A stretch of DNA of 64,000 nucleotides from Aselliscus stoliczkanus (taxonomy: Eukaryota; Chordata; Mammalia; Chiroptera; Hipposideridae). Below are positions 1 through 12,387 of the stretch, one piece after another. Each line of letters opens with the position of its first letter. Position 1 is the stretch's first letter. The stretch is from assembly GCA_033961575.1 (NCBI GenBank), contig CM066740.1:91557117-91621116 (forward strand), given 5' to 3'. The translations under genes were made by a program, and so were the position numbers. The notes beneath the pieces are model-generated. The model did not search any database. It saw only the letters and a program-made list of their open reading frames with translations, and was not told where the DNA came from.

Positions 1-3000
1 CTGTCAAGTCAAGCCTGTCCCATCCTTTCTGAACTTAAATGCAGGGCTTTCTCTTATTTTGCCCACTGCACACTGGGAATCCCACTGCACCGGCAGAGCA
101 GAACCGTGAGAGTAAGAGCAGTGCGGGATCCTAACGGTCACACTCATCCTGGCTTCTGACTATTCCCGAGTGAGTTTGCTGAAAGGGTACAAAATCCTGT
201 CCGAGGTCTTGCTAACGTCCCCTGTTCATCCCCCACAGATGCAGCCACACCCCAGGATGAGCCTGGCCATCGATGCACATGTCCGCCTGACAACACAGGC
301 GGCTGTCCCCACCACAGCTCCCCCAGTGTTTCCCGCCCCGCCCCTGGGGACCACGCTGGCGTCTTCTCAGCCCCGAGCCCGAGACCTACTTAGCGGCCTA
401 AGCCTGTGTGACAGGCACCGAGCAGAGGGCTAGCCCTGTGTCACTGTCCACCATCCTTGGCCACAGGACGACGATCTGCTACGAATGAACAGTACTGCTC
501 TACACCTTTCCCTGGGCGCTGCCGCTTCCCAGCAATAAACAAACTGATGGTTCCTAACACCCATCTTCCCCCTCCAGTGCCATCTCTATTGATTGTCACA
601 AATCTCCTGAACTGTCACACAACAACAGGCTCTGTTCCGGGTGGCTGCTCCGTCTACTCCGTCCACACAGGCAGTGCTGCTCAGCCCTTTACCCGCACCG
701 CCAGGCCCCCACGTGCGGGCGCTGATCAACACCCCAAATGCCACGTGTTTCACACCAACTCCCTATCTTCCCTCAGAAACCAGGCTCCCAGCAAGGATGC
801 CACGACCACGGACCAGCGCTCTCAAGGGAACCAGGTAATCACCCTCGACTAACGCTGTCGGTGTGACAGCATCAAGCGCAGCGCCTGTCTCAGAGGAACG
901 GACAGTGAGTACTGGCTGTCATAGGCACACAGGGTTCCCAGGTCACCCAGACCTGGGGTCCCACCCGTGTCCAGGGTCTGCGTGTGTCTTCATTCACAGC
1001 TCAAAGTCCAAATCTTCATCAAGTCTAAGACAGGGATGGTCCCTCCTGGGGACCCAGCCCCACGCTGCCCTGTACGTCACACCTACAACTCCCAGACCAC
1101 TGTCACCTACAAGATCACAGCGACATCAATTCTGTCTGCTCGTTTTCCAAATACTCTAGTAAACATTTGTAATCCGAAATTCAATCTATAAAAAGACAAG
1201 GAAAGAAGCATGTTGCTGGCTACTGTATCCAGTTCAAACTGACACCTAAGTTCCCCAGGTTTCGTGTCCGCTCCTCGGCCCTCTACCCAGCCAGCATGCT
1301 CCCCGCCCTCGGCCAAGGGCGCGCTCGCAGCCAGCTCCCTGGGCTCCCCTTCCAGCTGCTCTACCAAACGCCCCACCCGTCCGCATTTTCACTTCAGTCC
1401 GGCCCTTCTTTCCAGCCCACTGACTCCGACACCTCCATCCAGGCTGCCTAACCTCACAGCCCACACTGGCATGGCCTTTCTGAGCTCAGACGCTAATACC
1501 CGCGCCACCTGAGTCAGCGCCACCCCGTGGGTACTGTATACCCTCTAACGCTGTACATTATGCGTACTACGTAACAGCCGATTACCTGTCACCACCTTGC
1601 TTAGAGGTACACTGCAAGCGGCTATGTTGTCCACTACAGCTTTACCTATTAGCTTTCTCTCTCCAAGACCAAAAGCGTCCCTTAGTGTTCAGTTAATATT
1701 TAATAATGTCTAATTCCCTAATTTAAAAGCTTGTCATCATCTTAAGGTCACACACTTGTGATTTGCGTCATTATGTCCCCGAGTCGGGTCTGCTAACTAC
1801 CATGTCTGTGACCCCGATCCCCCAAAACCACGCCCCCCCAGCCCCTGGTCTCTTCCTCGCGCCCTTTCCCATTCAATCTGAACCCTCTACATAGTGGGCT
1901 CTGAAGCTGAGCCCACAAATCCAATCAATACAAATATAATTAAATGCAAAATTCACACGCTGGTCAAAGTACATTTTGTTTACGCATAATGAGTAATATA
2001 AAATGTTTTCATTTTAAAACTTTTCTGATGTCTATTGTAAATTTGGAACATACAGAGAAGTATAAAGAAAACAATAAAAATTACATGTAACCACAATAAC
2101 CATCAAAGGTTTTCATTTTAGCCAACTTTCAAGATCATCATGTAAATATACATTGATAGTACAGATGTGAAAAACACTGAAATACAAATACCAACAAAAT
2201 CCTGTTCTTAGGAGGGAAAAAAGGGCAATTTTTCAAGGCTCTCTATTAAACTGATGTAGCAAAAACACAAAGAGAGGATTTTATAATCTTAAAAGACTTC
2301 CAGAATTTACAAGAGAAAAACAAAAAAACCCACAGTAACCATAATTAAACTTACTTATTGCTTAGACAGGGCATCTGAGGTTAAATTCAGACTGGTGATA
2401 GCATTTGTGTGAAGAGCTATGCCTGCCAATACCCTCACCATGTGGAGGAAGTCCCATAACCCTCTAATGAAAAGGCATCAATAAAAGCAAGACTATACTA
2501 TAATCAAATGCCTTTTCATCTCCCTAATATCCCTGACATGCTTTTTCTCAAAGATTTCCAGAGATGGGGACTAAATACTTTCTCAAAAGCATCATCTTAG
2601 GAGCACCAACATTCCAGAACAGGACAGGCCCGTGAGGTCAAATGAAATTGCAGTCTTTCCTGTACAATATCCAATTTTAAAGATTTTTTTTTTTAAATTG
2701 GGGTATTGGGGGAGGGGAACAGACAAGTTGCTGTTCTTTTGTTCTTCAGTCTAGTTGCGGAGGACATTGCTTCACTGGCCCAGGTTGGTATCGTCATTGC
2801 GCTCTTCCCGGATGAGGCAGATCGGTCGCCGGTCTCTGGATGGTCACTCACCATGGCTCTTGGCAGCTCACGCTGGCTGCCGGCCACTCACTGCAGCCTA
2901 TGGCAGCCCACTGCAGCAGGGGCTGCAGCCTACACCGTCGCCGGGGCTTGCACAGCCCAGCTCCAGGTGTCACTGGCAGTGTCACTGGCCCTCATATGTG

Positions 3001-4086
3001 GGATCCGAACCTGGGCCGCTGGCGGCCCAAAACCAGCTCTTAACCAATGTGCCACTCGGCCGGCCCTCCAATGACCAATTTTAAACACATTATTCTGTGT
3101 AATTTTCAAATGAGTTTAAACAATACCAATTTGATTCTTTATCATCGCTTTTTATAACTTGAGGGTTTTAGCTGGGGATTGAGGGGACAGAATAAAAATA
3201 TTAAATATTCACTTCTCTCCTTAGTTACCCACTGCTAACATTTGGTCCCTCCTTTCAGGCAGCGCCCATGTGTTTGACTTGGTTGATGTAATACTGCATG
3301 TGCCTATGTTATATCCTGCTTTTTTCTACTCACGTTTCCCACGTCTTTACATGTGTTCATAACACATAATTCAGAAACGGTTACACAGCTACTGGGTAGT
3401 GTACAGGTGGGTTTCTGAACCATCCCCACAGCAGGTGATCTGGTCGTCCCAGATTTTACAGTCTTATAAATAATGCTTTGCCGAACACCTTTATGCACCA
3501 ACATGCCCTTATTTCTATCAGATTGGGGTAAGGCTCCTAGCCTAAGAGAACTGCGGGGGAACAGGGTGCATATTTCAGGGCTGCTGGCTCAGCTGTCTGG
3601 ACGTGCAGACACCGCACACACGCACCACTCCCAACCCGACACGCAAGGATTCTCATCTCACTGCTAACATGTTCCCCTGATTCTGAAGTGTATAAAATGC
3701 TTAGTCTGTAGTTCTCTATAAAAAGTTATATATTCCTTTCTCTGCCTTATTTACTTATTCTTCCTGATCTGTCCGAGCCCTTTATTAAAAAAATTTCTTG
3801 CCTTCATTTCTGACTTAATTTTCCCTGTCACCTTATCATTTCATTCATATTATTTTTCCATATTCGAGTTTTAAATTTTGGCAATTCTTTAGATTAGAAA
3901 GACCACTTTTACCCATTAAAACTAAGCGTGAATAGTTAATTATATATGTCATAACATCATACTGAATATGCAGCTTAGTAAACAGCTTCTCTAAAACAGG
4001 TTTATAAATAGGTCATAAATCCAGTCATATAGAAACTCAGCGCTGTTATGTGTGAAGAACACAAGAGCAGCTGTCACCATGCTTAC
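1..4086 (-). other. PAXIP1: PAXIP1 intron 4 (partial, runs off left edge)
   Basis: This is intronic DNA of PAXIP1. Apart from the SINE at 2681-3066 it shows no coding signal. Positions about 1970-2170 and 3260-3560 read like strongly decayed LINE or other ancient repeat sequence, but I cannot name a family. Positions 1-1560 are GC-moderate and otherwise featureless. No further PAXIP1 exon was recognised when I looked for the expected BRCT2 codons. Confidence 0.85.
2681..3066 (-). mobile_element. tRNA-derived SINE, long type (type C)
   Basis: A minus-orientation copy of the long SINE. The head at the right end is GGGCCGGCCGAGTGGCACA and the B-box-like GGTTCGGATCCCA follows. A body of roughly 290 bp comes next, including GCAACTTGTCTGTTCC near its end, then the A-rich tail (seen as a T-run at about 2683). 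It is inside PAXIP1 intron 4, in the same orientation as the gene. Confidence 0.85.
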
Positions 4087-4150
4087 CTGAGAGAGGCAGG
4101 CAGTGATTCCAAAAAAGATCTGACACGATTCTGGAGAAAAACCATTGACT
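4087..4150 (-). CDS. PAXIP1: PAXIP1 coding exon 4 (BRCT1-BRCT2 junction)
   Basis: This 64-bp minus-strand exon starts with the A that completes the Pro-87 codon. It then reads [21 protein letters not shown] (residues 88-108, 21 codons). The [12 protein letters not shown] stretch opens BRCT2. The acceptor AG is at 4151-4152, with a branch-point-like TTAATAAC just upstream on the minus strand and a rather purine-rich AAAACAG end. The donor is a consensus GTAAGC (GT at 4085-4086). The exon ends in phase 0. I could not find the next exon (expected to continue in BRCT2) between here and position 1, so the gene runs off the left edge. Confidence 0.96.
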
Positions 4151-5876
4151 CTGTTTTATAGTTATTAAGATTCCAATGCAGTAAGATGAGTGCCACTTGC
4201 ATTTCACTAACACACATCCTCTCTGCTTTCCCCCTCCCTCCCACCTGGTCCGCTTCGGAAAGAGACAGACTGAAGCTACCAAAGAAGAGAGCAGGCAGGC
4301 TGGGAAAAAGGTGACAGTGCACAAAGAACTGAGAGATTTTCTGTCAAGTACATTTTCAAAGCCAACTCTATTATGTCATCAATAAAACGGGCATAATACA
4401 TCACGGGGAAACCCTTGCCCGCCGAGAGCTAGCTGACTGCACACCCGCGTACAAACACAGGTGCATGCCTGCACGCACACGCGGCACAGCAATGTCCCCA
4501 AAAGCGAGCTGGAAGTCTCTGGGCTGTCTCAGCTGGAAGGTGAGTGAGGCCTTCCGCCGTGCAGGGTGGCCCTTCAGCAGAGGACATGGGTTCCTGCCCC
4601 AGGGCCACCACCCAGTGTGAGCTTCAGCAAGACCACTGAACTGGGGTGCCCCTGAACTAAAACAGTCACAGTGTGTCAGCCCCAAGATGCTTCTCAGGTG
4701 TAAAGCTCTGGTCTGTAAAACCAGAGCGCTTACGTGTGCCACACACGCAGAAGTGGCCTCCAGGTGCCTTTCCTTAGAGCCTACTCAGAGCCAACGACAT
4801 TTTGGAAAAATATGGAGTGTCTAGAATTCAAAATGAGTCCAACTATTGCTTCTCTTTCCCTACAGGAGAAAAGTACACCTACTGAGGTAGGTGCGTTAAG
4901 GAGAAACAGGCCAGGTCGGAAACGCTACTGCACCTCGGACGCATCCTGCTGGACAGGCCTGCTGAGATGCGCCGAGGACACGCGCCTGCCCGGCTGCGGG
5001 AAGCAGGGGACCCGGCCTCACACCTTCAGCCCACATTCACGCTCCCGCCTAGCTCAGGGACTGGCCACTTCCAAGGGCCTGGGAAACAAAGGCATAGAGT
5101 GTGTGGGCCACAAGGAATCTCGGGCGCCCCTCTGTCCCTTTCAGCTTCTTTGGGATGGGCAAGGAAGAGCTCAAAGAAGACAGCTTATGTGGATGGAGTG
5201 TCTATGGCCCAGGACAGGAGGCGCTGGCCGCATACCTTCAGAAGTACCCCCCGCCCCGCATTCCCAGGCCTCTTCACCTGTGTTTGTAAAGAAAACAAAC
5301 TCCCCAAAAACAAAACAGGGACCACTCTCTTTACACTGTGATGAGAAGTCTGAGAATTCTGGGGCGGAGTTGCCAGAGTTCTGTGCCTCCCCCAACAACT
5401 GCTCGCAGGAGCTCGTCTGTTTACTCGAGGCCCCTGTAAATATTTAATGTAACAAATTGCCTCGGTCCCCATCGATCCAAGGAGGGATGCAGGCATTCGC
5501 CACAATGGCCCGGCATGGCTGCCCAACAGAACTCATGAGGTGAGGTGGTGCAAACCAAGAATTCTGAAAATATCCCGTCTAACTGGACCACACAAAAACC
5601 ATCTGTTTCAGAGACAGGGAACCTGAGTTCCAGAGAAGCGGGCTGCCCGAGATCACACAGCCGAGCTGTGCGGGAACTGGGCCGCGGGCCCTGGGTCCCA
5701 GCCTAGGGTTGCTCCCCACAGGTCATGACAAGGTCAGGGACAGCTGGATGGGATGAAAACCATAGGGGCAGGGGTGTCATGCACAATTCGTGCCCAGGAC
5801 TGAACCCACTCCTCACCCAGTAATCACCATCTCTATCTTCGCTTGCCCCACCCCACCCCCCAAAAATAAAGGATAC
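4151..5876 (-). other. PAXIP1: PAXIP1 intron 3
   Basis: This 1.7-kb intron lies between exons 3 and 4. A MIR fragment sits at about 5600-5706. The rest is single-copy looking. Open frames at 4734-5447 on the plus strand are not accompanied by any recognisable domain, so I treat them as chance. Confidence 0.85.
5600..5706 (+). mobile_element. MIR fragment in PAXIP1 intron 3
   Basis: GACAGGGAACCTGAGTTCCA, GCCCGAGATCACACAGCCGA and a trailing CTGGGTCCCAGCC follow the MIR 3' half. Confidence 0.7.
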
Positions 5877-5920
5877 GGCAGAAGGACTCCACACTGGACG
5901 GACAGAATCACCCAGGAAGG
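5877..5920 (-). CDS. PAXIP1: PAXIP1 coding exon 3 (end of BRCT1)
   Basis: This is a tiny 44-bp exon, too short for ordinary ORF detection. On the minus strand it reads PSWVILSVQCGVLL plus the first two bases of a Pro codon (residues 73-86 and part of 87). The Trp in PSWV is the conserved BRCT tryptophan. The acceptor is a good pyrimidine tract ending TTTTTTCCAG (AG at 5921-5922). The donor is GTATCC (GT at 5875-5876). The split Pro codon (CC|A) is completed by exon 4, which confirms both boundaries. The GVLL segment differs by one residue from the GTLL I recall in the human protein. Confidence 0.96.
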
Positions 5921-8211
5921 CTGGAAAAAACAAGAACAAGAACTCAAATCAAAACATGTTTCAGTTTATCATGAAAACGACATTGTTTTACTAGTTAGCG
6001 TTGCGCCTAGAAACCAAAGGCTCTTCCTACCTACAATGAAGCACCCAGATATTGTATCCAAGGACTTGTTATCAATGCCCATGATGAAAGCGCAGTTACA
6101 GAATAAAACACTCCCAGGTCTTCAGCAATTTAAACCCTAGGGCTATACACATACTATGCTCTGCCTCTAGGGTAGCTGGAAACTGGCCCCCCAACTGGAC
6201 GGCCGGGACCTGACAGCCACCCCACAGCCCCCACCCCAGCTGTCGGCCCCTCCTCGGAGCCCTTCTTGGTCTTGAACTGAGTCAAGTTTAAACTCATGAG
6301 TTTTTTCAGGAAAGCCAATGTTAGTAAACCATAACAGGTCATCTTTTTTAAGAATTCTAAAACTCATACAAATTATAAAAACTAAGGGTAATTACTCCCT
6401 TTCGGGGTAATTGGTATTTTTGAAAAAGGACCGTACCTTGTATTTCTGTATTTAATTTTGAAAATTACATTAATCATTATACTGATCGTTCTGCTCCAGG
6501 ACATGATGCTGGAACAATACAGCAATGCCCCGAGCCCGCTGGCCCCCAGAGCCGCCTGCGCACCAACTCACACGCCGAGCCGCTACTGCGCGGGTGTTTC
6601 GTGCCACACACAGAGCTGGGCCTGGGCGCGGCCTTCGCCCTCACGCAACCTGTACTCCAAGCTCGTGATCTCCCAACTATTCTTGTTACGTACACCTTAA
6701 AAGAACTTTAGAAAATGAAGTTTTTGGGGTGATATCACCAATTTTTTAGCATAAGTTTCGGTAACTGTATGTTCTGCAAACAGGCTGACTCTACTTGGCA
6801 AAATTATTTCATGATTTGATCATTTTACCTGCTCTTTGAAGAAAGGGCGCCCCGCTGAGAAAATGCTTTACCCGGCGGGCCTCCACATTCTGACCCCAGG
6901 TAGGTCTAAGGGCCTGGCCGCACGAGGAACCTGACTGGCCGCACCGCCCGGGCTCTGCTGTGTTCAGAGCACCTCCCATGGCCTAGCTTCTTTCTCACAG
7001 CACCGCCCAGAGCCCCTCAGAGCTCCTGGGCCGCACGGCCAAGCAGGAGCGGCCTTCCTGAAACCGGCATTTCTAGTCATCCTTCCCGCAGCGTCCAGGA
7101 TTTTCAGGGCCTGGGACCATGCACTGTAATAGGATTTGGATGGGTGATGGTATGACTTTTCTGCGGGGAGTCAGGGGGTGGGGTGGCGACTGTGACCAGG
7201 GGTGCCCTCAGGCTGCTGAGAGCAGGGCTCGAAAGGAAGCAGACACCCTGGAAAGCGTCCCCCTGCGGCCCTGCGGGGGGAGGGCCAGCCGGGACTCCCA
7301 GGTAGGGGCTGCTGAGCCAGTTCTCACCGAGCCCCACAGAACAGCCACCCAGGCCCTCTCTCAGGTACGTCTGCAGAACAGGTAAGCAGCAGCAGGTCAC
7401 ACCAGTAATAGAAAAGCACGGCAACAAGGAGCTATTTTTCCCAAGGGCAGGTAACAACATATAAAAATAAATCCACCGCAAGTCGGCATCGTTAACATTT
7501 CCGATGATGCCCCAAGGCCATTGAGGAAAAAGTGTCCATGAGAAAAATTATTTTAAAAGTTTCAAGGCCTAAAGAAGCAAGTTTCAAACATCTATAAAAC
7601 TCAAATATGTAAAAGACAGATGAACTGTCAGCGTGCATCAGGACGCCTCATTTTTAAAACGCATTTGTCAAATGTAACGTGAAGCGGGAGGCCCGGGGAT
7701 GGGCTCCGGGGGACCAGGCCTCTGTCTCCATCAGCTGCACGCAGCCCCCACCGTCAGCAGCACCCCAGTCAGGACGGCCTGTGAGGTTCAGCCCAAGGAC
7801 CTAAGGGTCTCCCAGCACCACCCTGCAGTGAGGACAAACTGCCGGACCAGCTCTGAGAAGTCCCATCAGGCTGCAACACGGTCGTCCTGGGCAACAGATG
7901 CCGTCACGAACGAAAAGCAGGCTGAAATGCAGAGATGAGGTCATAGTATGCTGGGGTTCCTTTCAGAGTCCTACAGCCAAGGGCGCAGGGGAGTAGGATG
8001 GCGTATATGAAGGTGGACTGGCCACACGGTGATAACGCCACAAGCTAAGGGCAGCCTGAATACTGCCTGACTTTTCTAGAACTACAACTTCTGCGGACAA
8101 TGAAGAAGACTGCTTTGCTTGGCTCAGAATTTGCGCCAAGCTCCTGAAAGCTTCAGCGCACTGCTCGGATGCACGACGAAATGTACAAAATTAATCAGAC
8201 TCACGACCAAC
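5921..8211 (-). other. PAXIP1: PAXIP1 intron 2
   Basis: This 2.3-kb intron contains no young SINE. GC-rich stretches at about 6530-6660 and 6880-7330 alternate with AT-rich ones. I see no RNA gene or coding signal. Confidence 0.85.
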
Positions 8212-8346
8212 CTTGACGACAGGCAAATCAAAGACTTCCCGAGCTTCTCCGACCTCCGGGTTGTCCCCGTCTTCCGAAATGATGTGTGAGGCCAGGGCAT
8301 TGTAGGACACTTCCTTAGCTTTCCCAGCTTTCAGAAGTTGAATAAC
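8212..8346 (-). CDS. PAXIP1: PAXIP1 coding exon 2 (BRCT1)
   Basis: This 135-bp exon gives 45 codons (residues 28-72) on the minus strand. It starts [16 protein letters not shown], runs through [14 protein letters not shown] and ends EVFDLPVVK. The sequence is essentially identical to the mammalian PAXIP1 BRCT1 core as I remember it. The acceptor AG lies at 8347-8348 and the donor GT at 8210-8211. Both borders are phase 0 and fit exon 1. The segment carries the BRCT beta1-alpha1-beta2 region, where the ASHII motif corresponds to the typical 'THL/THI' strand. No stop or frameshift is present. It is separated from exon 1 by about 3.6 kb and from exon 3 by about 2.3 kb. Confidence 0.98.
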
Positions 8347-11300
8347 CTATATACAAAACAACACACGTTAAAATGGAAAATACTGCGTTTCATTCTTGGC
8401 TTAATCAACTTATTGTGAACAATGAAAATTCTAATTAAAAACACACCGTGTTCTCACAGTGGGTTAATAATAACCATAAACTGAGTCACATACAATGAAA
8501 CATTTGGGAATAAAAAGCAGCCAGTCTTGGTTCATTGATGACGTAAGCATGGAGGCCACTGTGACCAGCTCCCGGGCAGTGTGTCTGCCCTGACGACAGG
8601 AGGACGGACAGACAACCAGAACACAGCACCACGGGGCCGAGACTGCGCTCAGAGGCTTGGGGATGGGAACCTCAAGGAACAGGAGACAGAGAGAGCGGGC
8701 CCTTGAATGGATGCCGCAGGAAGTCGGGCGTGTGCACTAAGCCGCCCAGGCTGGAGCCGGTCTCCTTGCACGGTTTCACCGCAGCTCCAAGACCCACTGA
8801 CGATGCTGTGAGGACGCGCTGTACATGAGCAGAGTCTGCAGGCACTCAAAGGAGTTGGCTGGGCAGAAACACATGCGCGCTGGGCAGGTTCACACGGACC
8901 GAGCCACGGAGGCACTGCCTCCCGTGCTACACAAAAACATCTGCGCTTTATTCTGAAGTAAAATATGGAAGTGTCTCTGGAGAGAAGAGGGGTTTTAAGC
9001 AGGTAAGTGGCATGAGCATTTCCTAGGAAGACTACTGTCTGTGTAAGAATGGATTGTGTTGGCCGCAAGTCTGCAGGCAGGAAACCTGTAAAGAAACAGC
9101 TGCAATTTCCCAGGGGAAGGGGCAGGTAAATGAAGGAATGTCATGGGGGCGGAGGGAGATGTGAGACAATAGCAAGACGTGGTGACTGCAAGCAAAGAAT
9201 GAAGTGCTGGGGGGACCCAGGGCCATTCACTAAGGACACAGCACTGGAGCAGGGCAGGGCACGAAGGAAGGTTTCCGGTTAGGGCAGGTTCTTCTTTGGG
9301 CACCACCTGGAAGACCTGGGTCACCCCTGATGGGGGTCAACAATATGTTAGAGATGACAGCCAGCGCTTGCTCTCGGGGTGCAGAGGGGATGTGAACTGC
9401 AGTAGCGGCCTGAGGAGCAGGTGGAGTAAATGCAGTGCCCAGGGGGGTGGTGTGCCCACTACGGGCGAGGGTGCCAATCCAAATTTACCCACAAGTGGGA
9501 CAACCTCTTTAGAATGTTTTACTGACCCTCAGTGGCTCTGAGCCGGGACAGGTAAATGAAAACACACTGGTCATTAGCCATAAGCCACTCAGTTCCTTTC
9601 CTGCCGCCCCGCACATCCACCTGTGAAGGGCGCGCCTCCTTCATCATCAGAACTGGCTGTTTCTGATCCCGTTGCCTTCTGCCGAGTCTTGAGATGGCAA
9701 TCTCTTCCGTCTGCCTCCAAACTACGAAGCCTCCCCTACTCTGGTACACATGCCACACAGGCCAACAGATCCCTGCCTGGCCCTTCTCAGCTCCCTGCTA
9801 ATGACCAGTTAACGAAACAACGGTCCAGCCTTCCCGTCCACTTCCTCGCCTCCTCGTTGCTCCTCCACCCACCGCTGCCCAGCCTCTCTTCTGGCAGCAC
9901 CTCCCTGCAAACATGCGCAGCCCGCACGGACTTCCAGGAGGCCCAGCTGCCAGCTCCCCGTCAATCTCCCCCTCACTGGTTCCTCTCCTGTCACCTGCCG
10001 CGGACAGCAGCGACCGCCCTGACACGTCCCAAACACATCAACACCTTCTTTCCTTAGCATGTCCACCCCACCTGAAGGAGGCCATCCTTCACCCTCACCT
10101 TAGCTTCTGCTTATCGCAAGCCCCCAAAGCAAGGACAGCCACTCCGAAACATTTCGGGGGCGCCATCTCCCAGGTCCCCCCAGCACCCTATCCTATACAA
10201 TGCCTCCGGGTAAGCCATCCACTCCCCCACCGCAGCACCGACGAGCCCCCTCTTTGTATCACGTCCAGGACCGAATCCAAAGCGAGCCACGTACTCATCA
10301 CAGCCAACACATGTCAGCTTTCTGAGTCCATGTTTCTCAGCTTCTTCGAAAATGTACTGTTTCAGTTCCCAGCGGGTTCGTGAAGGGCATTTTTAAGCAC
10401 TTAGATTTAATTCATAGTCGAGCAAACGCAGTTCCCGATCAGCTTGTTTCAGGCTTTCGGTAGCATTCGGCTCACGTCCCCTGTTAGGGCCAAGTCCTGA
10501 CATGAAGTATGGGGCTTGCAGAATGACGGGAAGAAAGGCCATTTTCGATGCTGGAAACAGCTAACACAGTTCAGGGCCCTCTTTCTGGTGACTGTGGGTT
10601 CAGCACCTGACCACGTGTCAGAGCGCAGAGGGTCTGGCCCCCACTCGTCCGGCGGACGGCGGACGGAGCATCACCTGGGCTAAGGGGCCTCCTCAGGACG
10701 CCCACACGGCAGCCCCGGGGGCCAGGCCCACGGCGAGGCCTCGGCCCGCACCCTTCTCCGCTCCCGGGGCTCCTTCCTCCAGGCTTGGCACTCGCTGCTA
10801 ACGAGGCACCGGGGCGACACGGCCGCACAGCGACACTTTTAGGAAAGGGAACGCTGCGAAGATGAACCTGAAGAGGATCTGTAACTAAGACTCATCGCCA
10901 CGGCGTTAGAACAACACTGCCGTTTAAACAAGACGCAGTCCTTAGAAAGCGCTTGGGAAACCCGCATCGGTTCGCAGAAGCCCACGCTGCCCAACACGCA
11001 ATGTGCCGCGGGACGGTGCCGCCTGCGTGGTCTCCAGTCTCCGTGGAAGTGGCCCAGTGAGGAGCCCGGGGCCACCGGAGGCGCCGGCGAGCTCGCCCTT
11101 GTCAGGCGCGCAGACGGGGCGGCGTGGCCGCCCCACCAGGGCCCGGCGGCTGTGCCCGGGACGCGGCAGGTTCCCGGGGTCCCGGAGCCAGCGGGCAGCA
11201 GGGGGCTCCGGCCCGACCGGCACTGCGCCCCGACAGGCAGCGGCAAGCGGGGCTCCCACGGAGGGCGCGGGGGCTCGCACGCGGCGGGACGGCAGCTCAC

Positions 11301-11915
11301 CGGCGGAGGCGGCGAGGATCCGCGCGGGGCGCACAGCGGGGGGTCGGGGGACCGGGGGTCCGGGGGTCGGGGCGCGGGGGTCCGGGGGTCGGGGCGCGGG
11401 GTCCGGGGGTACGGGGGTCGGGGCGCGGGGGTCCGGGGTCCGGGGCGCGGGGGTCCGGGGGTCGGGGGTCCGGGGGTCGGGGTCCGGGGGTCCAGGGGTC
11501 GGGGCGCGGGGGTCCGTGGCGCGGGGTCCGGGGGTCCGGGAGTCGGGGCGCGGGGTCCGGGAGTCGGGGCGCGGGGCGCGGGGGGTCGGGGCGCGGGGTC
11601 CGGGTCGCGGGGGGCGGGAGTCGGGGGTCGGGGCGCGGACCCCACCCCGACCCCCGTGCCCCCTCCCACCTCCGGCCCGGGCCCGCGCGGCGCCCCGCAG
11701 CCGTCCTCAGGCCCTCCCCGCACTCGGGCGCGTCCCGCGGCCCCTCCGTCCCCCCGACCCGCGGCAGCTCCGCCCGCCCCCGGCCCCGCGGGGCCTGCTC
11801 CTCGGCCCCAGGCCGCCCGGCTTCGGCGCAGCCAGGCCGGAGACCCGGGGGGACCCGGGGGGACCCGGGGGCCCCGACGGCCTGCGCCGCGCGTGCGGAG
11901 GGCCCGGCGCCGTAC
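8347..11915 (-). other. PAXIP1: PAXIP1 intron 1
   Basis: The intron is 3.57 kb. Its 5' (right) third lies in the promoter CpG island and includes the G-rich minisatellite. Positions 9600-10260 are pyrimidine-rich on the plus strand and keep several frames open, with no protein similarity that I recognise. The remainder is unremarkable. Confidence 0.85.
11330..11640 (+). repeat. G-rich GGGGTC/GGCGCG minisatellite in PAXIP1 intron 1
   Basis: About 310 bp is made of interspersed GGGGGTCC, GGGGTC and GGGGCGCG units, with dozens of runs of three to five Gs on the plus strand. The array begins about 275 bp inside intron 1. The plus strand is the template for PAXIP1, so the nascent RNA is C-rich while the template is G-rich. 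Strong G-quadruplex/i-motif potential is visible. Several long open frames here are artefacts of composition. Confidence 0.9.
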
Positions 11916-11996
11916 CTGCGGGTCCAGCTCGCCCACCGCGTAGTACTTGACGTCCCGGAACATGTCCTCGGGAACCCGCAGCGCCGGGCCCGACAT
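11916..11996 (-). CDS. PAXIP1: PAXIP1 coding exon 1 (start codon exon)
   Basis: First coding exon of PAXIP1/PTIP, a nuclear multi-BRCT scaffold that acts in the DNA-damage response (with 53BP1) and in KMT2C/KMT2D H3K4 methyltransferase complexes. Read on the minus strand it gives 27 codons, beginning MSGPALRVPEDMF and continuing to VKYYAVGELDPQ. This closely matches the known mammalian N-terminus, including the invariant FR-VKYYAVG core that opens BRCT1. The exon ends in CAG followed by a GTAC donor (phase 0). The frame stays open for about 280 codons upstream, but only because the CpG island lacks stops. I chose this ATG because it is the position used in the orthologues as I remember them. 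The substituted residues near the start are in the least constrained part. The identification is secure because exons 2-4 continue the same protein. Confidence 0.97.
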
Positions 11997-12387
11997 GGCC
12001 GCGGCTCCGCCCGCGGGGCCCGCTCCCAACGGCGCGGCCCGGTGCTGCGAGGCCGCCCGCTCCCCGGCGCCCCGCCCGCGCAGCCAGGCCCCAGCGCGGG
12101 AGCCCAGCGCCTGCGGGACGCACCACCCGCGCGGCCGCCGGGGGGGCGCCGAGGGGCCGGCTGCCGGCCTGCGCCTCCCGGGGCCCGCGCTGCGGCCGGC
12201 GGTCCCCGGGGCGCGAGCGCCGCCACGCCCGCCCCACAGACGCGGCAGGCCTGTGGCCACAGCTCCCCCGCGAGGGGGCCCCGGGGACGCGGGGAAACGC
12301 GCCCCCCTCCCGGGCTCAGAGTGCGCCGGTCCGCGGAAAGACGGGAGCGCGAGGCCCCGCCCACCAACACGCGCGGCCGCTCGGACG

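Noticed and set aside
2706..3084. Open frames over the long SINE copies (also at 13024-13490, 37450-37951, 53702-53961)
   Set aside because: They are readings of the SINE body, recurring with each copy, not genes.
1..4080. A fifth PAXIP1 exon in the left 4 kb
   Set aside because: Looked on the minus strand for the expected BRCT2 continuation and found no matching codons with splice signals.
4734..5447. 237-codon open frame on the plus strand within PAXIP1 intron 3
   Set aside because: No recognisable domain, no promoter or splice support, antisense to PAXIP1 and amino-acid composition typical of non-coding DNA.
9623..10383. Overlapping 144- and 156-codon open frames in PAXIP1 intron 1
   Set aside because: Pyrimidine-rich low-complexity sequence gives Ser/Pro/Leu-rich peptides in several frames; no homology recognised.
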